Shown: positions 17,226 through 27,669, counted from the stretch's first letter. The stretch is 64,000 bases of DNA from Acidovorax radicis N35 (GCF_000204195.1 NZ_AFBG01000008.1:1-64000); one strand, 5' to 3'. The notes: generated by a model from the letters alone, not told the origin. Made by a program: numbers and translations.

Positions 17226-17551
17226 GGCCTCTCCCCGGACCGATACCTCAAGATGAGGTGCAGCAACGGGTTGAGTTGCCCGACCTGCATGGCGGGCCTG
17301 AACAGATGCAGCAAACGCTTTTCAGTCTGTGCCTGCTGAGCGGCAGGGTCCAGCGTCTCGCCCCGGTGTTCTACCTCTTCGGGGGCATTCACAAAGATGG
17401 TGTCGATTCCCCGGTGCTGCAAGCTGTTCAGAATCCCGCGCGTGACAGGCGTACCCGCTGGCAACAGAAGCTGTGCATGCGCATCCAGCACTGGCTGCGC
17501 CAGAAGCAGCCCCTCGGGGAGCAGTTCAGTCGTTGTGGCAAGAGCTTGCAT
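17222..17551 (-). CDS. Small stand-alone HD-GYP-associated domain protein
   Basis: A 109-residue soluble protein with no named family I can assign with certainty. Residues 10-53 (LLPEGLLLAQPVLDAHAQLL; LPAGTPVTRGILNSLQHRGI) match in pattern the C-terminal domain of the HD-GYP protein two genes downstream of its HDOD neighbour (LRPGMVLARDL; LLAADHVLTAELIKRL). That domain is often fused to HD-GYP enzymes. The C-terminal third is helical and charged. It overlaps the HDOD gene by four bases and follows the EAL gene by 15 bp, so it is clearly part of the operon. A role in contact between operon proteins is inference. Confidence 0.7.
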   Translation of the reverse strand: MQALATTTELLPEGLLLAQPVLDAHAQLLLPAGTPVTRGILNSLQHRGIDTIFVNAPEEVEHRGETLDPAAQQAQTEKRLLHLFRPAMQVGQLNPLLHLILRYRSGERP

Positions 17552-17566
17552 GGGCGCCCATATGGT

Positions 17567-20497
17567 TCAGGCCACACTGCTGGGGACCAGGACCAGCAGA
17601 CGACCTCGTGAATGATTCTCCCCTCCTACCGAGCGGCAAACAACGCGAAAAGTGCCCCCAGCCAGTTGCACGTCGTGATAGCTCTGGTCCGCGGCCCGCC
17701 ACACATGGCGCAAATCGGCCGGTAATACCTCGTCAGCATCCTGTCCCAACAACGCCGTGTTTCTGCCAAACAGGACTTCAGCGTCTGCATTCACAAAGGC
17801 CACCATGCCTTCCAGGTCTACCCCGATGACCGCAGCAGGAATATGGTCCAAGACCTCCCGTGCAACACTCAGGCTACTCTCTTCGCGGTGAATTTGCTCC
17901 CGTTGATTCGTGAGCAACTGTTGCAAGCGGTCGTTCACGGCACTGAGTTCCTCGTTGGCACTGAGAACGGCATTCGCAAGGCGCCGATTGTCATCAGCCA
18001 TCCCTTTTTGAGTGAATGCTTCGGCGACGTGGCCGCGAAGCCGTTCGTCATCCCACGGTTTCGTGAGGAATTTGTAGATGGCACCCTCATTGATCGCGTC
18101 GGTGATGGACTGCAATTCCGTGTAGCCAGACAGCACCATCCGCACGGTGTCCGGATACAGCTCCTTGGCCCGGCGCAGAAACTCCACCCCGGTCATACCG
18201 GGCATTCGCTGGTCCGAAACAATCACATCCACCGAGTTCTCGGCCAGCCTTTGCAAACCTTGCGCTCCGCTGTTGGCCGTCACGATGTGATAGCCATCCC
18301 TGCGCAGCAATCTGCGCAGCGCAGAAACAATGCTGTCTTCGTCATCAACCAGCAACAAGGTGCGTTGGTGGGTGCGGCGCAGCAGCAGGTGCTCTGGCAG
18401 CGCCTTGCTCTCACGCAATAGCCCCCCCATGGCATCGGCTGTGAGCAAGCCGCTGAAATAGTAGCCCTGCATCTGGTCGCAGCCGTTGGCGATAAGCAAT
18501 GCCAGTTGCCCCTCAGTCTCCACGCCTTCCGCCAGCACCTTCATCTGAAGGCTGTGCGCCATGTTGATGATCGCGCGCGTGATGGACACATCCTGCGATG
18601 CCGCCGTGACGTCATGCACAAACGAGCGGTCCACTTTCACCACGTCAATGGGCAGAGTGCGAAGGTAGCTCAGGCTGGAATAGCCGGTACCAAAATCATC
18701 GAGCGAAATTTCAATGCCCAGCGCCTTGAGGTCGCCCAGAATGCGCGCTATGCGGGCACTTTCTCCCATCAGTGCACCCTCGGTAATCTCCAGCCCCAGC
18801 AGCCTGGGGTCCAGGCCGGTTTCAATAAGAATTTTCTGTATTTTCTGGGTCAGATCAGGCTGTTGAAGCTGGCGAGCCGACAGGTTGACGGCAACCCGGC
18901 ACATGACATGGCCCGCGCGCTGCCACTCCAGTGCCTGGAGGCAGGCCGCACGCAAAACCCATTCGCCAATGGGTACGATCAGGCCCGTTTCTTCTGCAAC
19001 CCGGATGTAGCTGGACCGGGGTATCAAGGTGCCATCGGGGGAATTCCATTCCAGGAACGCCTCGGCACCAATAACGGTGCCGCTGACCAATTCGAGCTTG
19101 GGCTGAAAATGCAGTTCGAACTCGTTGCGCTCCAGCGCCCGGCGCAACCCAGATTCCATGGCGAGCCTGGAGATCGCCTTCGAATGCATGCCCGAGCTGA
19201 AAACGCAGATCTGGTTCTTGCCCAGTTCGTGGGCGCGATACATGGCCGCCTGAGTCTGCTGGAGCAGCTTTTCCGGGTCTTCCCCGTGCACGGGATAGAT
19301 CGATATTCCGATATCGCACGTCACCTTGATCTCGTTGTCACCGATGGCGACCGGCAGAGACAGTGCGTCCACCAATGAGGCCGCGATGCCCCGAGCCAGG
19401 GTCTCGTCCACGGTCTCTTCCCGCGCCAGCACCAGCAAAAACTCGCCGCTGCCAAAATGCGCCAGCAAATCGTCCTGCGACACCTGGGGCTGCAGCCGTC
19501 TTCCTACCTCCATGAGCAACTGGTCCCCGGCTGCGTAGCCCAGTGATTCACTGACGAGCTTGAGCCGGTCAATCTCCACACTCAGGACCGCAATTTGCCG
19601 CCCTTGCCGCGCCGCCTCGCGCATTTTTGTATCCAGATACTCCGTCAGTGCATTACGGTTGGGCAGTCCGGTGATTTCGTCGGTGTTGGCGAGCTTGTCA
19701 AGTTTCTGTTCCGCCGCGCGCTGCAGCGTGATGTCCTGCAAAAGCGTAACCGTTCTGACCACTTTGCCATCTTCATCGGCTTCGGCCAGGACCCGGTGCA
19801 GTACCGTGCGCAAGCTGCCGTCGGCGTGAACAATGCGGTGCTGAAACTCGCAGACGTCATCGGGAGAAACGCCTTCGCTGATGGCCTGAACATATGGCCG
19901 CTCCACGGGGGGAACTTTGGCCAGCAGCCAGTCTTTGTCGGGGGAATCCTCGGTTTGCGGGATGCCGAAGATGGCGTGCATGCCGGACGACAAGGTGACG
20001 GAGCCAGAAACCAGGTCCACCTCGGCAGAACCTATGCGAGCGAGTTCCTCGGCGTTGCGAAACAACTGGACGCGCTGCTGGGCGTAGCGTGTCGCCGCCT
20101 GGATGGCACTGACGTCATGCAGCGTGACCAGATCTGCGGCTTGCGCCGAGAGAAAAATTCGCGCACCCCAGACCTGGGCGCCGAACCGTTCGCCATTCTT
20201 GCGCTGGCATTCGATCTCATAGGCTTTGCCAGGAACGCCCGCCACCCGGGCGCTGGCCTGCTCCCGCACCATGTCCCGATGCTCGGGCACGCACAGCAGC
20301 ATGGGGTCCATGCCTCCCAGCATTTCTTCCTGCGTGTACCCAAAAAGTTCCAGAAGCTTTGGATTCACAAAAAGGAATCGACCCTTTTGAATCACAAAGA
20401 CGGCCGCTTGCACCTGCTCCACCAGCAGCCGATAGTCGGCTTCAGACAGCGCGATCTCCTGTTCAAACGACCGGTCTTCAGTATCGTGACTATCCAT
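17567..20497 (-). CDS. PAS-PAS-GGDEF(degenerate)-EAL-REC-PAS signalling protein
   Basis: A 976-residue soluble protein heading the six-gene leftward operon. Domains: PAS (18-135), PAS (150-262), GGDEF-like (268-430), EAL (445-690), receiver (710-825), coiled coil and PAS (870-960). The cyclase signature is GSGEF and is probably inactive. The EAL motif itself reads EAFLEW, but the catalytic Glu and the Asn, DDFGTGYSSL, KVD and EGVE residues remain, so phosphodiesterase activity is plausible. The receiver (LLLVDDEDS; VIVSDQRMPGMTG; FLTKPWDDE) is very like the C-terminal receiver of the protein at 10471..13500. A middle receiver flanked by an extra C-terminal PAS is an unusual order. Confidence 0.88.
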   Translation of the reverse strand: MDSHDTEDRSFEQEIALSEADYRLLVEQVQAAVFVIQKGRFLFVNPKLLELFGYTQEEMLGGMDPMLLCVPEHRDMVREQASARVAGVPGKAYEIECQRKNGERFGAQVWGARIFLSAQAADLVTLHDVSAIQAATRYAQQRVQLFRNAEELARIGSAEVDLVSGSVTLSSGMHAIFGIPQTEDSPDKDWLLAKVPPVERPYVQAISEGVSPDDVCEFQHRIVHADGSLRTVLHRVLAEADEDGKVVRTVTLLQDITLQRAAEQKLDKLANTDEITGLPNRNALTEYLDTKMREAARQGRQIAVLSVEIDRLKLVSESLGYAAGDQLLMEVGRRLQPQVSQDDLLAHFGSGEFLLVLAREETVDETLARGIAASLVDALSLPVAIGDNEIKVTCDIGISIYPVHGEDPEKLLQQTQAAMYRAHELGKNQICVFSSGMHSKAISRLAMESGLRRALERNEFELHFQPKLELVSGTVIGAEAFLEWNSPDGTLIPRSSYIRVAEETGLIVPIGEWVLRAACLQALEWQRAGHVMCRVAVNLSARQLQQPDLTQKIQKILIETGLDPRLLGLEITEGALMGESARIARILGDLKALGIEISLDDFGTGYSSLSYLRTLPIDVVKVDRSFVHDVTAASQDVSITRAIINMAHSLQMKVLAEGVETEGQLALLIANGCDQMQGYYFSGLLTADAMGGLLRESKALPEHLLLRRTHQRTLLLVDDEDSIVSALRRLLRRDGYHIVTANSGAQGLQRLAENSVDVIVSDQRMPGMTGVEFLRRAKELYPDTVRMVLSGYTELQSITDAINEGAIYKFLTKPWDDERLRGHVAEAFTQKGMADDNRRLANAVLSANEELSAVNDRLQQLLTNQREQIHREESSLSVAREVLDHIPAAVIGVDLEGMVAFVNADAEVLFGRNTALLGQDADEVLPADLRHVWRAADQSYHDVQLAGGTFRVVCRSVGGENHSRGRLLVLVPSSVA

Positions 20498-20916
20498 TGT
20501 GATAAGCCTTGGCTAACACGGAAATGATGCAACGAAGCCCATCGATGGCGGGGCTTCAGGCTTGCCTTGGGCCGCCTCTGCCTTCACCCCTGGGGCGCTG
20601 CGTTGCGAAGAATGGTGTCGATGGTTGCAGGGCTTTCCGTCAGCCAGTGGCCTCCTCCCGATTCATTTGCGCAGTTTGCCCGCCTGCCCTGGAGCGTCGA
20701 GTCTGCGGCCCACTGTACCTATCCAGTTGCCGGTTGTCACGACATTGCCGCGAGTGCGCATGTGGTCCCCTCCTGCAATGCCGGGATACCCGTGGTTCTC
20801 CCTCAATATGGGGCGCGCCGCTCCGTCGTAGCCGCACCACAAGACCAGTCCTGCTATAAACCTATTTACATTTTGAGCAACTGTCTGTGAGACTGTTGCA
20901 AAAAGAGAGGGTCGAT
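20498..20916. other. Intergenic region between divergent signalling operons
   Basis: No convincing gene is seen in this 419-bp stretch. It holds an inverted repeat GAAGCCC (20534-20540) / GGGCTTC (20551-20557), 37 bp before the leftward EAL gene, which could be an operator or leader hairpin. Near the right end is TATAAA (20855-20860), a possible -10 for the rightward SUOX-fold gene, without a good -35. The rest is ordinary GC-rich sequence. Confidence 0.5.
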
Positions 20917-21444
20917 ATGCACACGAGTCTTTCAGTGGCACGCCTCGTCGCCCAAGGGCTGGCAATGGCGGTTATTGCTGTTGCGATGACCCTGCCCCAG
21001 GCCCAAGCCCTGGACAAACCCACGGGCACCGTGGTGCTCACCATCGATGGTGCGATCAGCCAGACGAACAACGGCTCACAAGCCCAGTTCGACATGGCGA
21101 TGCTGGAGAAACTGCCCCAACACAGCTTTTCCACGCAGACCCCGTGGTACCCCAGCGCAGTCACGTTCACAGGCCCGCTGCTGCGTGATGTGCTGGCGGC
21201 CGTCGGTGCCAAGGGCAAGAACATCACGGCGGTGGCGCTCAATGATTACAAGACAGAAATTCCCATTGACGATGCCACACGCCACGACGTCATCGTTGCC
21301 CGGCTCATGAACAACCGCCCCATGCGTGTGCGCGAAAAAGGGCCGCTTTTCATCGTCTACCCGTTTGATACCAAGGCCGAGCTGCGCAGCGAGCTGTACT
21401 ACAACCGCGCAGCCTGGCAACTGCACATCCTGCGGATCCGCTAG
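20917..21444 (+). CDS. Periplasmic SUOX-fold (YedY-like) protein lacking the Mo-ligating cysteine
   Basis: A 175-residue protein with a signal peptide (LVAQGLAMAVIAVAMTLPQA, cut after AQA). The mature part resembles the sulfite-oxidase/YedY molybdopterin-binding fold (FTGPLLRDVLAAVGAKG; NDYKTEIPIDD; PLFIVYPFD). It is much shorter than YedY and contains no cysteine at all, so the Mo ligand is missing and enzyme activity is unlikely. The start is ATG 20917, preceded by AGAGAGG; an upstream ATG at 20887 is less likely. It is followed by a hybrid kinase (30 bp) and an HD-GYP regulator. I infer it is a periplasmic ligand sensor for that kinase. Confidence 0.78.
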   Translation: MHTSLSVARLVAQGLAMAVIAVAMTLPQAQALDKPTGTVVLTIDGAISQTNNGSQAQFDMAMLEKLPQHSFSTQTPWYPSAVTFTGPLLRDVLAAVGAKGKNITAVALNDYKTEIPIDDATRHDVIVARLMNNRPMRVREKGPLFIVYPFDTKAELRSELYYNRAAWQLHILRIR

Positions 21445-21474
21445 CCCACACGCACTCCTTACAGGCACTCCACC

Positions 21475-24400
21475 ATGATCCGGGGCAAAAACGTTCTGAG
21501 ACTGATCATTGCGGGCCTGGTGGTGGCGTATGTGGCCATTGCGGGAGTGCAATACCACCAGTACCGCAGCGTGGAAGCGGTCATGCGCCGGGGCGACGTC
21601 AATGCCTTGTGGTCTTTCCTGCAGCTCAACGTGGAGTACGAGAAGCTGGACCACGCGCTTCACCAGTTCGAGATGGACCCGGCCAGCCTGCCCATGGACC
21701 GGCTGGAGCTGCGTTACGACCTGTTCCTGAGCCGCTTCAGTGCGCTCGAAAGTGGCACCGCCCGCACGCTGATGCAGGAGGAGCCAATCTACAGCACCGC
21801 CCTCGACGCATTGCAGAAATTTGTTGCCGCAGGCGATGAGCATTTCGGGCAAAGCGTGGATACGGTGTCCAGCCGCATGAACATGCGGCTCCTGCGGGCC
21901 GAGCTGAACAAGCTGCGCGACATCGTTCAGGAACTGTCGCTCCAGGCGTCGCGCATCTCTGCCCTGCTGGGCGACCGGCGCAACGAAGAGGTCAAGCACC
22001 AGACCCTGCTGACCACCGGGCTGACCGCCTTCCAGGCCATTCTGACCTTCCTGCTGGCCTTTGCGATGGCGCGCCAGTTTCTTCAGCGTGAAAAGGCCAC
22101 CTCCCAGGCCATGGAGGCACAGGCCGAACTGGTGGATGCCCTCAAGCGCAGCGAAGAGGCCCTGGAGGCCCGGGTGGCCCAGCGCACTACAGAACTGCAG
22201 CAGGTCAACGCCGCACTGCGGGAACATGAGGACGAACTGGTGGTGGCCCAGGCCAAGGCCGAAGATGCCTCGCGCATGAAGTCGGACTTTCTGGCCAACA
22301 TGAGCCACGAAATTCGCACGCCCATGAACGCCGTGATTGGCATGAGCCACCTGGCGCTGGCCACGGAGTTGACCGTGCGCCAGCGCGACTACATCCAAAA
22401 GATCCAGCGGTCCGGTCAGCACCTGCTGGGCCTGATCAACGACATCCTGGACTTCAGCAAGATCGAAGCGGGGAAGCTCGAAGTCGAGGTGGTCGATTTC
22501 GACCTGCACGGTGTGCTCGATAACGTGGCCAACCTGCTGGGCGAAAAATGTGCCAGCAAAGGGCTGGAGCTGATGTTCGACGTGGACTCCCACCTGCCTG
22601 CCGACTTGCGCGGAGACCCCCTGCGCTTGGGGCAGATTTTGGTCAATTACGCCAACAACGCCGTCAAGTTCACGGACGAGGGCGAGATCATCGTGCGGGT
22701 CCGCGAAGCCGCGCGGGATGCGCAGGGCGTCCTGCTGCGTTTCGAGGTGCAGGACACCGGCATTGGCCTCACCGACGAACAGCAATCACGGCTGTTTCGC
22801 TCGTTCGAGCAAGCTGACACCTCCACCACACGCAAGTACGGCGGCACCGGCCTGGGATTGGCCATTTCCAAAAAACTGGCCAGCCTGATGGGCGGGGACG
22901 TGGGGGTGCAAAGCGCGCCGGGCCGGGGCAGCACGTTCTGGTTCACGGCCCGGCTGGGCCTGGGCGCTTCCACACAGCGGCCGCTGTTGCCGGAGCCGGA
23001 CCTGCGCGGCCGCCGCGTGCTGGTGGTAGACGACAGCGAACAGGCGCGGCAGATCCTGGCGGAGCTACTGTCCAGCATGAGCTTTTCGGTGACGCTGGCC
23101 AGCTCAGGAGCACAGGCCGTGGACCTGGCGCGAGCCGCCGATCAGGCCGGACGGCCTTGCGAAATTGCCTTTCTGGACTGGAAGATGCCCGGCATGGACG
23201 GTTTTGAAACCGCCCGCCAGCTGGCCCAACTTCCCCACCCGCCCCGCCCCGTCATCGTCACCGCGCATGGCCGCGACGACGTTCTGAACGAACTCACACG
23301 CTCAGGCATCGGGCTGATGCTGACCAAGCCTGTCAACCCATCGCAGCTTTTTGATGCTGCGATGCGCGCGTTGGGCGGGGCGCAGCGGGTGGACGATGGG
23401 CGGCGCCTGCCGGTCCCGCCACGGGGTGCAGAGCTGGCGTCGATCCGGGGTGCGCGGGTGCTGCTGGTGGACGACAACGATCTGAACCAGCAAGTGGGCC
23501 GCGAACTGCTGACCAGCGCCGGGCTGGTGGTGGACGTGGCCGACAATGGCCAGGCCGCGCTTGACATGCTGGCCCGTGGTACCTACGACATAGTGCTCAT
23601 GGACATGCAGATGCCGGTGATGGATGGCCTCACCGCCACCCGCCACCTGCGCCAAAACCCCACCTGGGCGCGCCTGCCGGTGCTGGCGATGACGGCCAAC
23701 GCGATGAGCAGCGACCGCGAGCAGTGCCTGGACGCGGGCATGAACGGGCACATCGCCAAACCCATTGACCCCGAGGCCCTGTTTGCCGCACTGCTGCAGT
23801 GGATTGCGCTGCCGCACACCGGCACAGACTCCGGCGGCATGACCGCTGCAGCGCAGCCTGCGGTGGCTGACGCCCCTTCAGTGGCGACGCGGGGCACAGC
23901 AGACCCGCTTGCACACATCGAAGGCCTGAATGCGACCCTCGGGCTGCGGCGCGTGCTGGGCAAACGTGCCGCCTACGAAGGCCTGCTGCGCACGTTCGTC
24001 ACCGGCCAGGCCAAAGCAGTGCGGGAAGCGCAGGCGCATCTGGCCTCAGGCCGGCCGCAGGCAGCGCAGCGGGCCATGCATACCTTGAAAGGCGCGGCAG
24101 GCACCATTGGCGCGCTGCGTCTGGCCGAACTGGCCAATGCTGCGGAGCAGGCCATTGCGCACAAGGCGGTGACCGACGCCCTGGATGTCCTGCTGCAGCC
24201 TGTGGACGATGCCTGCCGGGCCCTGGTGGTTGCCCTGCAAGGGGCCTTGCCTCCCGAGCCTGACACACAGCACGCGGCGGGAGCTGCGGGAGCCCTGGTG
24301 GACGAGGCGCGCACCCGAGAGCTGGTAGCCCGTCTGGACGCCTTGCTGGCAGACAGTGATTCCGAAGCCGTAGAGCTGTTCAAGGACTCCGGCCCCAGCC

Positions 24401-24537
24401 TGAAGGCCCTGCTGGGCCCCGCCTACGTCGACATGAAACAGCGGCTGGACAACTACCTCTTTGCCGATGCGCTGGACGTGCTGCGCAAGGCGGGGAACAA
24501 CAACACACAACACAAGGAGGACCCAGTTCATGAATAG
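21475..24537 (+). CDS. Hybrid sensor histidine kinase with two receivers and HPt (BarA-like)
   Basis: A 1020-residue membrane phosphorelay protein. A transmembrane helix at 9-24, a helical periplasmic domain to about 180 and a second helix near 185-203 are followed by a coiled coil, HisKA ([20 protein letters not shown], His near 279), HATPase ([14 protein letters not shown]), receiver 1 (515-630), receiver 2 (661-775) and an HPt domain with [13 protein letters not shown] (His near 868). Receiver 1 is less canonical ([12 protein letters not shown]) than receiver 2 ([13 protein letters not shown]). The gene overlaps the HD-GYP regulator by eight bases, so that protein is its probable phosphorelay target. 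The sensory input probably involves the SUOX-fold protein upstream. Confidence 0.9.
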   Translation: MIRGKNVLRLIIAGLVVAYVAIAGVQYHQYRSVEAVMRRGDVNALWSFLQLNVEYEKLDHALHQFEMDPASLPMDRLELRYDLFLSRFSALESGTARTLMQEEPIYSTALDALQKFVAAGDEHFGQSVDTVSSRMNMRLLRAELNKLRDIVQELSLQASRISALLGDRRNEEVKHQTLLTTGLTAFQAILTFLLAFAMARQFLQREKATSQAMEAQAELVDALKRSEEALEARVAQRTTELQQVNAALREHEDELVVAQAKAEDASRMKSDFLANMSHEIRTPMNAVIGMSHLALATELTVRQRDYIQKIQRSGQHLLGLINDILDFSKIEAGKLEVEVVDFDLHGVLDNVANLLGEKCASKGLELMFDVDSHLPADLRGDPLRLGQILVNYANNAVKFTDEGEIIVRVREAARDAQGVLLRFEVQDTGIGLTDEQQSRLFRSFEQADTSTTRKYGGTGLGLAISKKLASLMGGDVGVQSAPGRGSTFWFTARLGLGASTQRPLLPEPDLRGRRVLVVDDSEQARQILAELLSSMSFSVTLASSGAQAVDLARAADQAGRPCEIAFLDWKMPGMDGFETARQLAQLPHPPRPVIVTAHGRDDVLNELTRSGIGLMLTKPVNPSQLFDAAMRALGGAQRVDDGRRLPVPPRGAELASIRGARVLLVDDNDLNQQVGRELLTSAGLVVDVADNGQAALDMLARGTYDIVLMDMQMPVMDGLTATRHLRQNPTWARLPVLAMTANAMSSDREQCLDAGMNGHIAKPIDPEALFAALLQWIALPHTGTDSGGMTAAAQPAVADAPSVATRGTADPLAHIEGLNATLGLRRVLGKRAAYEGLLRTFVTGQAKAVREAQAHLASGRPQAAQRAMHTLKGAAGTIGALRLAELANAAEQAIAHKAVTDALDVLLQPVDDACRALVVALQGALPPEPDTQHAAGAAGALVDEARTRELVARLDALLADSDSEAVELFKDSGPSLKALLGPAYVDMKQRLDNYLFADALDVLRKAGNNNTQHKEDPVHE

Positions 24538-25729
24538 TCCATTGGAATTGAGCGGCAAATGTACGGTGCTGGTGGTGGATGACACACCCGGCAATTTGTC
24601 GCTGATGAGCGACCTGCTGCGCCCCGACTACAAGGTCAAGCTGGCCCCCACCGGCGAGCGTGCGCTGCAAATCGTGGCGGCCGAAAAACCCGACCTGATC
24701 CTGCTCGACATCATGATGCCGGACATGGACGGCTACGAGGTGCTGCGGCGCCTGCAGTTCAACCCCGACACCGAGGACATCCCGGTGATCTTCCTGACGG
24801 CCATGAGTGCCACCGACGACGAAACCGTGGGGCTGGAGCTGGGCGCCGTGGACTACATCACCAAACCCGTCAACCCCGCCATCACCATGGCGCGGGTGCG
24901 CAACCACCTGCAGCTCAAGCGTGCCCGGGATCTGCTGGCCCACCACAACCACTTTCTGGAGCAGGAAGTGGCCAACCGCACGCGCGCCCTGGCCGAGCTG
25001 CAGGACGCCACCATCCGCGCCATGGCATCGCTGGCCGAAACACGCGACAACGAGACGGGCAACCACATCCGTCGGACCCAGCACTATGTGGAAGCGCTGG
25101 CCCGCAAGCTGCAAGACCATCCGCGCTTTCGCGACGAACTCACGGAAGACGCCATCCAGGTGATCTTCAAGTCCGCCCCGCTGCACGATATTGGCAAGGT
25201 GGGCATCCCCGACCGCATCCTGCTCAAGCCGGGCAAGCTCACGGTGGAGGAGTTCGAGATCATGAAGACGCACACCACGCTGGGCCGGGACGCCATCGTG
25301 GCGGCAGAAACCGAAACCACGCAAAACAACCCGTTCTTTCGCTACGCCAAGGAGATCGCCTACAGCCACCAGGAAAAGTGGGACGGCTCAGGTTATCCCG
25401 AAGGGCTGGTGGGCAACACGATCCCTCTGTCGGCACGGCTCATGGCCGTGGCCGATGTGTACGACGCGCTGATCTCCGAGCGCGTGTACAAGCCCGCCTT
25501 CACCCACGAACACGCGGTCGAGATCATCCGCGACGGCCGGGGCAGCCACTTCGATCCCGACATGGTGGACGCCTTCCTGGCACTGTCCGAAGAGTTCCGG
25601 CGCATCGCGCAGCGCTTTGCCGACGGGGAACATGCCCTGCAGGCGCAGCTCGACCGCATTGCCCAAGACCTCTCCACCGACAGCGCGGTCATCGGCGACA
25701 GCAGCGGCAACCATGGCAGCGGCGGTTAG
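24530..25729 (+). CDS. REC-HD-GYP response regulator (c-di-GMP phosphodiesterase)
   Basis: A 399-residue protein. A receiver (10-125; [28 protein letters not shown]) is followed by a short helix and an HD-GYP domain (about 155-345). The catalytic signatures are complete: [10 protein letters not shown] near 219 and [13 protein letters not shown] near 281. It should hydrolyse c-di-GMP when phosphorylated. ATG 24530 is preceded by AAGGAGG; longer frames upstream run inside the kinase gene. It overlaps the hybrid kinase by eight bases and its stop is interlocked with the convergent bioB stop. The C-terminal tail is low-complexity and probably disordered. Confidence 0.92.
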   Translation: MNSPLELSGKCTVLVVDDTPGNLSLMSDLLRPDYKVKLAPTGERALQIVAAEKPDLILLDIMMPDMDGYEVLRRLQFNPDTEDIPVIFLTAMSATDDETVGLELGAVDYITKPVNPAITMARVRNHLQLKRARDLLAHHNHFLEQEVANRTRALAELQDATIRAMASLAETRDNETGNHIRRTQHYVEALARKLQDHPRFRDELTEDAIQVIFKSAPLHDIGKVGIPDRILLKPGKLTVEEFEIMKTHTTLGRDAIVAAETETTQNNPFFRYAKEIAYSHQEKWDGSGYPEGLVGNTIPLSARLMAVADVYDALISERVYKPAFTHEHAVEIIRDGRGSHFDPDMVDAFLALSEEFRRIAQRFADGEHALQAQLDRIAQDLSTDSAVIGDSSGNHGSGG

Positions 25730-26814
25730 CCGCAGGCGCCTGCGGCGCTTTCTACCGCCCCACCCTCCGAGGTGGTGGTGGTGGTGCGGTGTCCGTTGAG
25801 GCCCAGCTTGGCCAGCAGTTGCACGTCGGCTTCCACATCAGGGTTACCGGTCACCAGCAGCTTGTCACCATAAAAGATCGAATTGGCACCAGCCAGGAAA
25901 CACAGCGCCTGCACCGCTTCACCCATCTGCTGGCGCCCGGCAGAGAGGCGTACCCGGGCCTTGGGCATGGTGATGCGGGCCACGGCAATCATGCGCACAA
26001 AGTCCAGCGGGTCGATGGGTTCGCTGTCAGCCAGCGGCGTGCCGGGCACCCGCACCAGGCTGTTGATGGGCACCGACTCGGGGTACGGCTGCAGGTTGGC
26101 CAGCTGGGCGATCAGGCCAGCGCGGTGCACTGGCGCCTCGCCCATGCCCACAATGCCGCCGCAGCACACGCTGATGCCCGCGCTGCGCACATGCTGCAGC
26201 GTGTCCAGCCGGTCCTGGTAGGCGCGGGTGCTGACCACATCGGTGTAGTACTCGGGGGCGGTGTCCAGGTTGTGGTTGTAGTAGTCCAGGCCCGCGTCCT
26301 TGAGCGCCTGCGCCTGGTGCGATTCGAGCATGCCCAGCGTGGCGCAGGTCTGCAGGCCCAGGCCCTTCACGGCGCCGATCAAGGCGCTGACTTTTTCGAT
26401 GTCGCGGTCCTTGGGCGCACGCCAGGCGGCCCCCATGCAAAACCGTGTGGCACCGGCGTCTTTGGCCGCCTGGGCGGCGCGCACCACTTCGTCCACCTCC
26501 ATCAGCTTGTCGGCCTTCACGCCGGTGTCGAACTCGGCGGCTTGCGGACAGTAGCCGCAGTTCTCTGGGCAGCCGCCGGTCTTCACGGACAGCAGCGTGG
26601 CCAGCTCGATGTCTCCTGCGGGCCAATGCTGGCGGTGCACCGTCTGCGCCTCAAAAAGCAGGTCCATCAGCGGCTTGTCCAGCAACGCCTGGATAGCGTT
26701 CACCGTCCAGGGGCCTTGCGGCGCGGGGACGGGTGTGGCGCGCCGGTGCAGGTGCAGGGGTTGCACAGGTTGCGCGGCGGGAGCGGCAAGGGTCGTGGAG
26801 GACATGGCGGTCAA
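25726..26814 (-). CDS. bioB: Biotin synthase
   Basis: A 362-residue radical-SAM enzyme that inserts sulfur into dethiobiotin, the last step of biotin synthesis. The SAM-binding cluster motif CxxxCxxC is at Cys82, Cys86 and Cys89 ([10 protein letters not shown]). Other family landmarks are [13 protein letters not shown] and the Arg-rich region [14 protein letters not shown]. The N-terminal 35 residues are proline/alanine-rich and longer than in E. coli; a start at the fourth codon is possible. It is convergent with the HD-GYP gene, the stops overlapping by four bases. Its product would be used by the biotin-dependent carboxylase encoded a few genes upstream. Confidence 0.96.
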   Translation of the reverse strand: MTAMSSTTLAAPAAQPVQPLHLHRRATPVPAPQGPWTVNAIQALLDKPLMDLLFEAQTVHRQHWPAGDIELATLLSVKTGGCPENCGYCPQAAEFDTGVKADKLMEVDEVVRAAQAAKDAGATRFCMGAAWRAPKDRDIEKVSALIGAVKGLGLQTCATLGMLESHQAQALKDAGLDYYNHNLDTAPEYYTDVVSTRAYQDRLDTLQHVRSAGISVCCGGIVGMGEAPVHRAGLIAQLANLQPYPESVPINSLVRVPGTPLADSEPIDPLDFVRMIAVARITMPKARVRLSAGRQQMGEAVQALCFLAGANSIFYGDKLLVTGNPDVEADVQLLAKLGLNGHRTTTTTSEGGAVESAAGACG

Positions 26815-27198
26815 TTCCCTTCAAGGCGTCTGCCCCACAGTGGCACGGGGCCGCCGGGGAGCAAGAGGTTGGTTACACAGCGCGCACCGCCCGAAACGGG
26901 GTGGTCCCACACGGTACGCAGCGAGGTGGGCGGATTCTGGACGAGAAAAAGGCACAAACACACGCCACAGGGTCACAAAAGGTGCCAAGAAAAACGTGGT
27001 GCCAATAGCCGTCAAATTCAGAATTTTTTGAGCACAGAAGACGGTGATTTGGAGATATTTACCAGGTTTTCGTGCGTTGAGTTTTTTGCCTGCATCAAAA
27101 TTCCGGCGGCGGTCGTTATCTGTACCTAACAGGCGCGCGATCTGCCGGACATACGCCTGAAGATGGCCGACGTTCAGGCTTTTGACTACAGCCCTCCG
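26815..27198. other. Intergenic region upstream of bioB
   Basis: No gene is seen in these 384 bp between two leftward genes. The middle is AT-rich (about 27000-27120). On the minus strand a TTGACG (27015-27010) could be a -35 for bioB, but the matching -10 is poor. A 7-bp inverted repeat GCCTGAA / TTCAGGC occurs at 27155-27161 and 27173-27179; it lacks a T tract on the strand that would need it. No full biotin-repressor operator was recognised. Confidence 0.4.
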
Positions 27199-27669
27199 TC
27201 AGCCCAGCGCAGCAATCACGTCGGCCGGGGCCTGGACCAGCTCGATCAGCACGCCCTCGCCCGCAATCGGAAACTCGTCATTGCTCTTGGGGTGCAAAAA
27301 CGTGATGTCGTAACCCGCCGCACCCTTGCGGATGCCGCCGGGCGCAAAACGCACGCCCTGCGCAGTCAGCCATTCCACAGCCCGGGGCAGATCGTCGATC
27401 CACAGGCCGATGTGGTTGAGCGGCGTGGTGTGCACGGCGGGTTTTTTGTCAATGTCCAGTGGCTGCATGATGTCCACCTCGACCTTGTGGACGCCCTGCC
27501 CCATGGCCAGGATGTCTTCGTCCACGTTCTCGCGCTCGCTCTGGAACGTGCCGGTCTGCGTCAGGCCCAGCATGTCCACCCACAGGGTTTTCATGCGCTG
27601 CTTGTCGGTGCCGCCGATGGCGACCTGCTGGATACCCAGGACTCGGAAGGGCCTGTGGGATGCGGTCAT
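27199..27669 (-). CDS. VOC-family protein, probable methylmalonyl-CoA epimerase
   Basis: A 156-residue two-module VOC protein. Metal-ligand candidates are the His/Gln in [11 protein letters not shown], a His in [12 protein letters not shown] and a Glu near the end ([10 protein letters not shown]). The [18 protein letters not shown] region is typical of methylmalonyl-CoA epimerase-like proteins. It lies at the downstream end of a cluster with propionyl-CoA carboxylase and methylmalonyl-CoA mutase, where the epimerase is the only missing enzyme; the assignment depends on that context. An insertion around residues 45-80 ([20 protein letters not shown]) is longer than in the shortest epimerases. 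Another dioxygenase or lyase role cannot be excluded. Confidence 0.75.
   Translation of the reverse strand: MTASHRPFRVLGIQQVAIGGTDKQRMKTLWVDMLGLTQTGTFQSERENVDEDILAMGQGVHKVEVDIMQPLDIDKKPAVHTTPLNHIGLWIDDLPRAVEWLTAQGVRFAPGGIRKGAAGYDITFLHPKSNDEFPIAGEGVLIELVQAPADVIAALG

Noticed and set aside
21076..22785. A 569-codon minus-strand frame opposite the hybrid kinase
   Set aside because: No recognisable protein pattern; the plus strand has complete HisKA and HATPase motifs.
26865..26880. GGTTACA-like half site as a biotin-repressor operator for bioB
   Set aside because: Only one arm is present; the paired arm at the required spacing is not seen.
27155..27179. Inverted repeat GCCTGAA/TTCAGGC as terminator of the VOC gene
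   Set aside because: No T tract follows on the minus strand where the transcript would end, and the stem is short.
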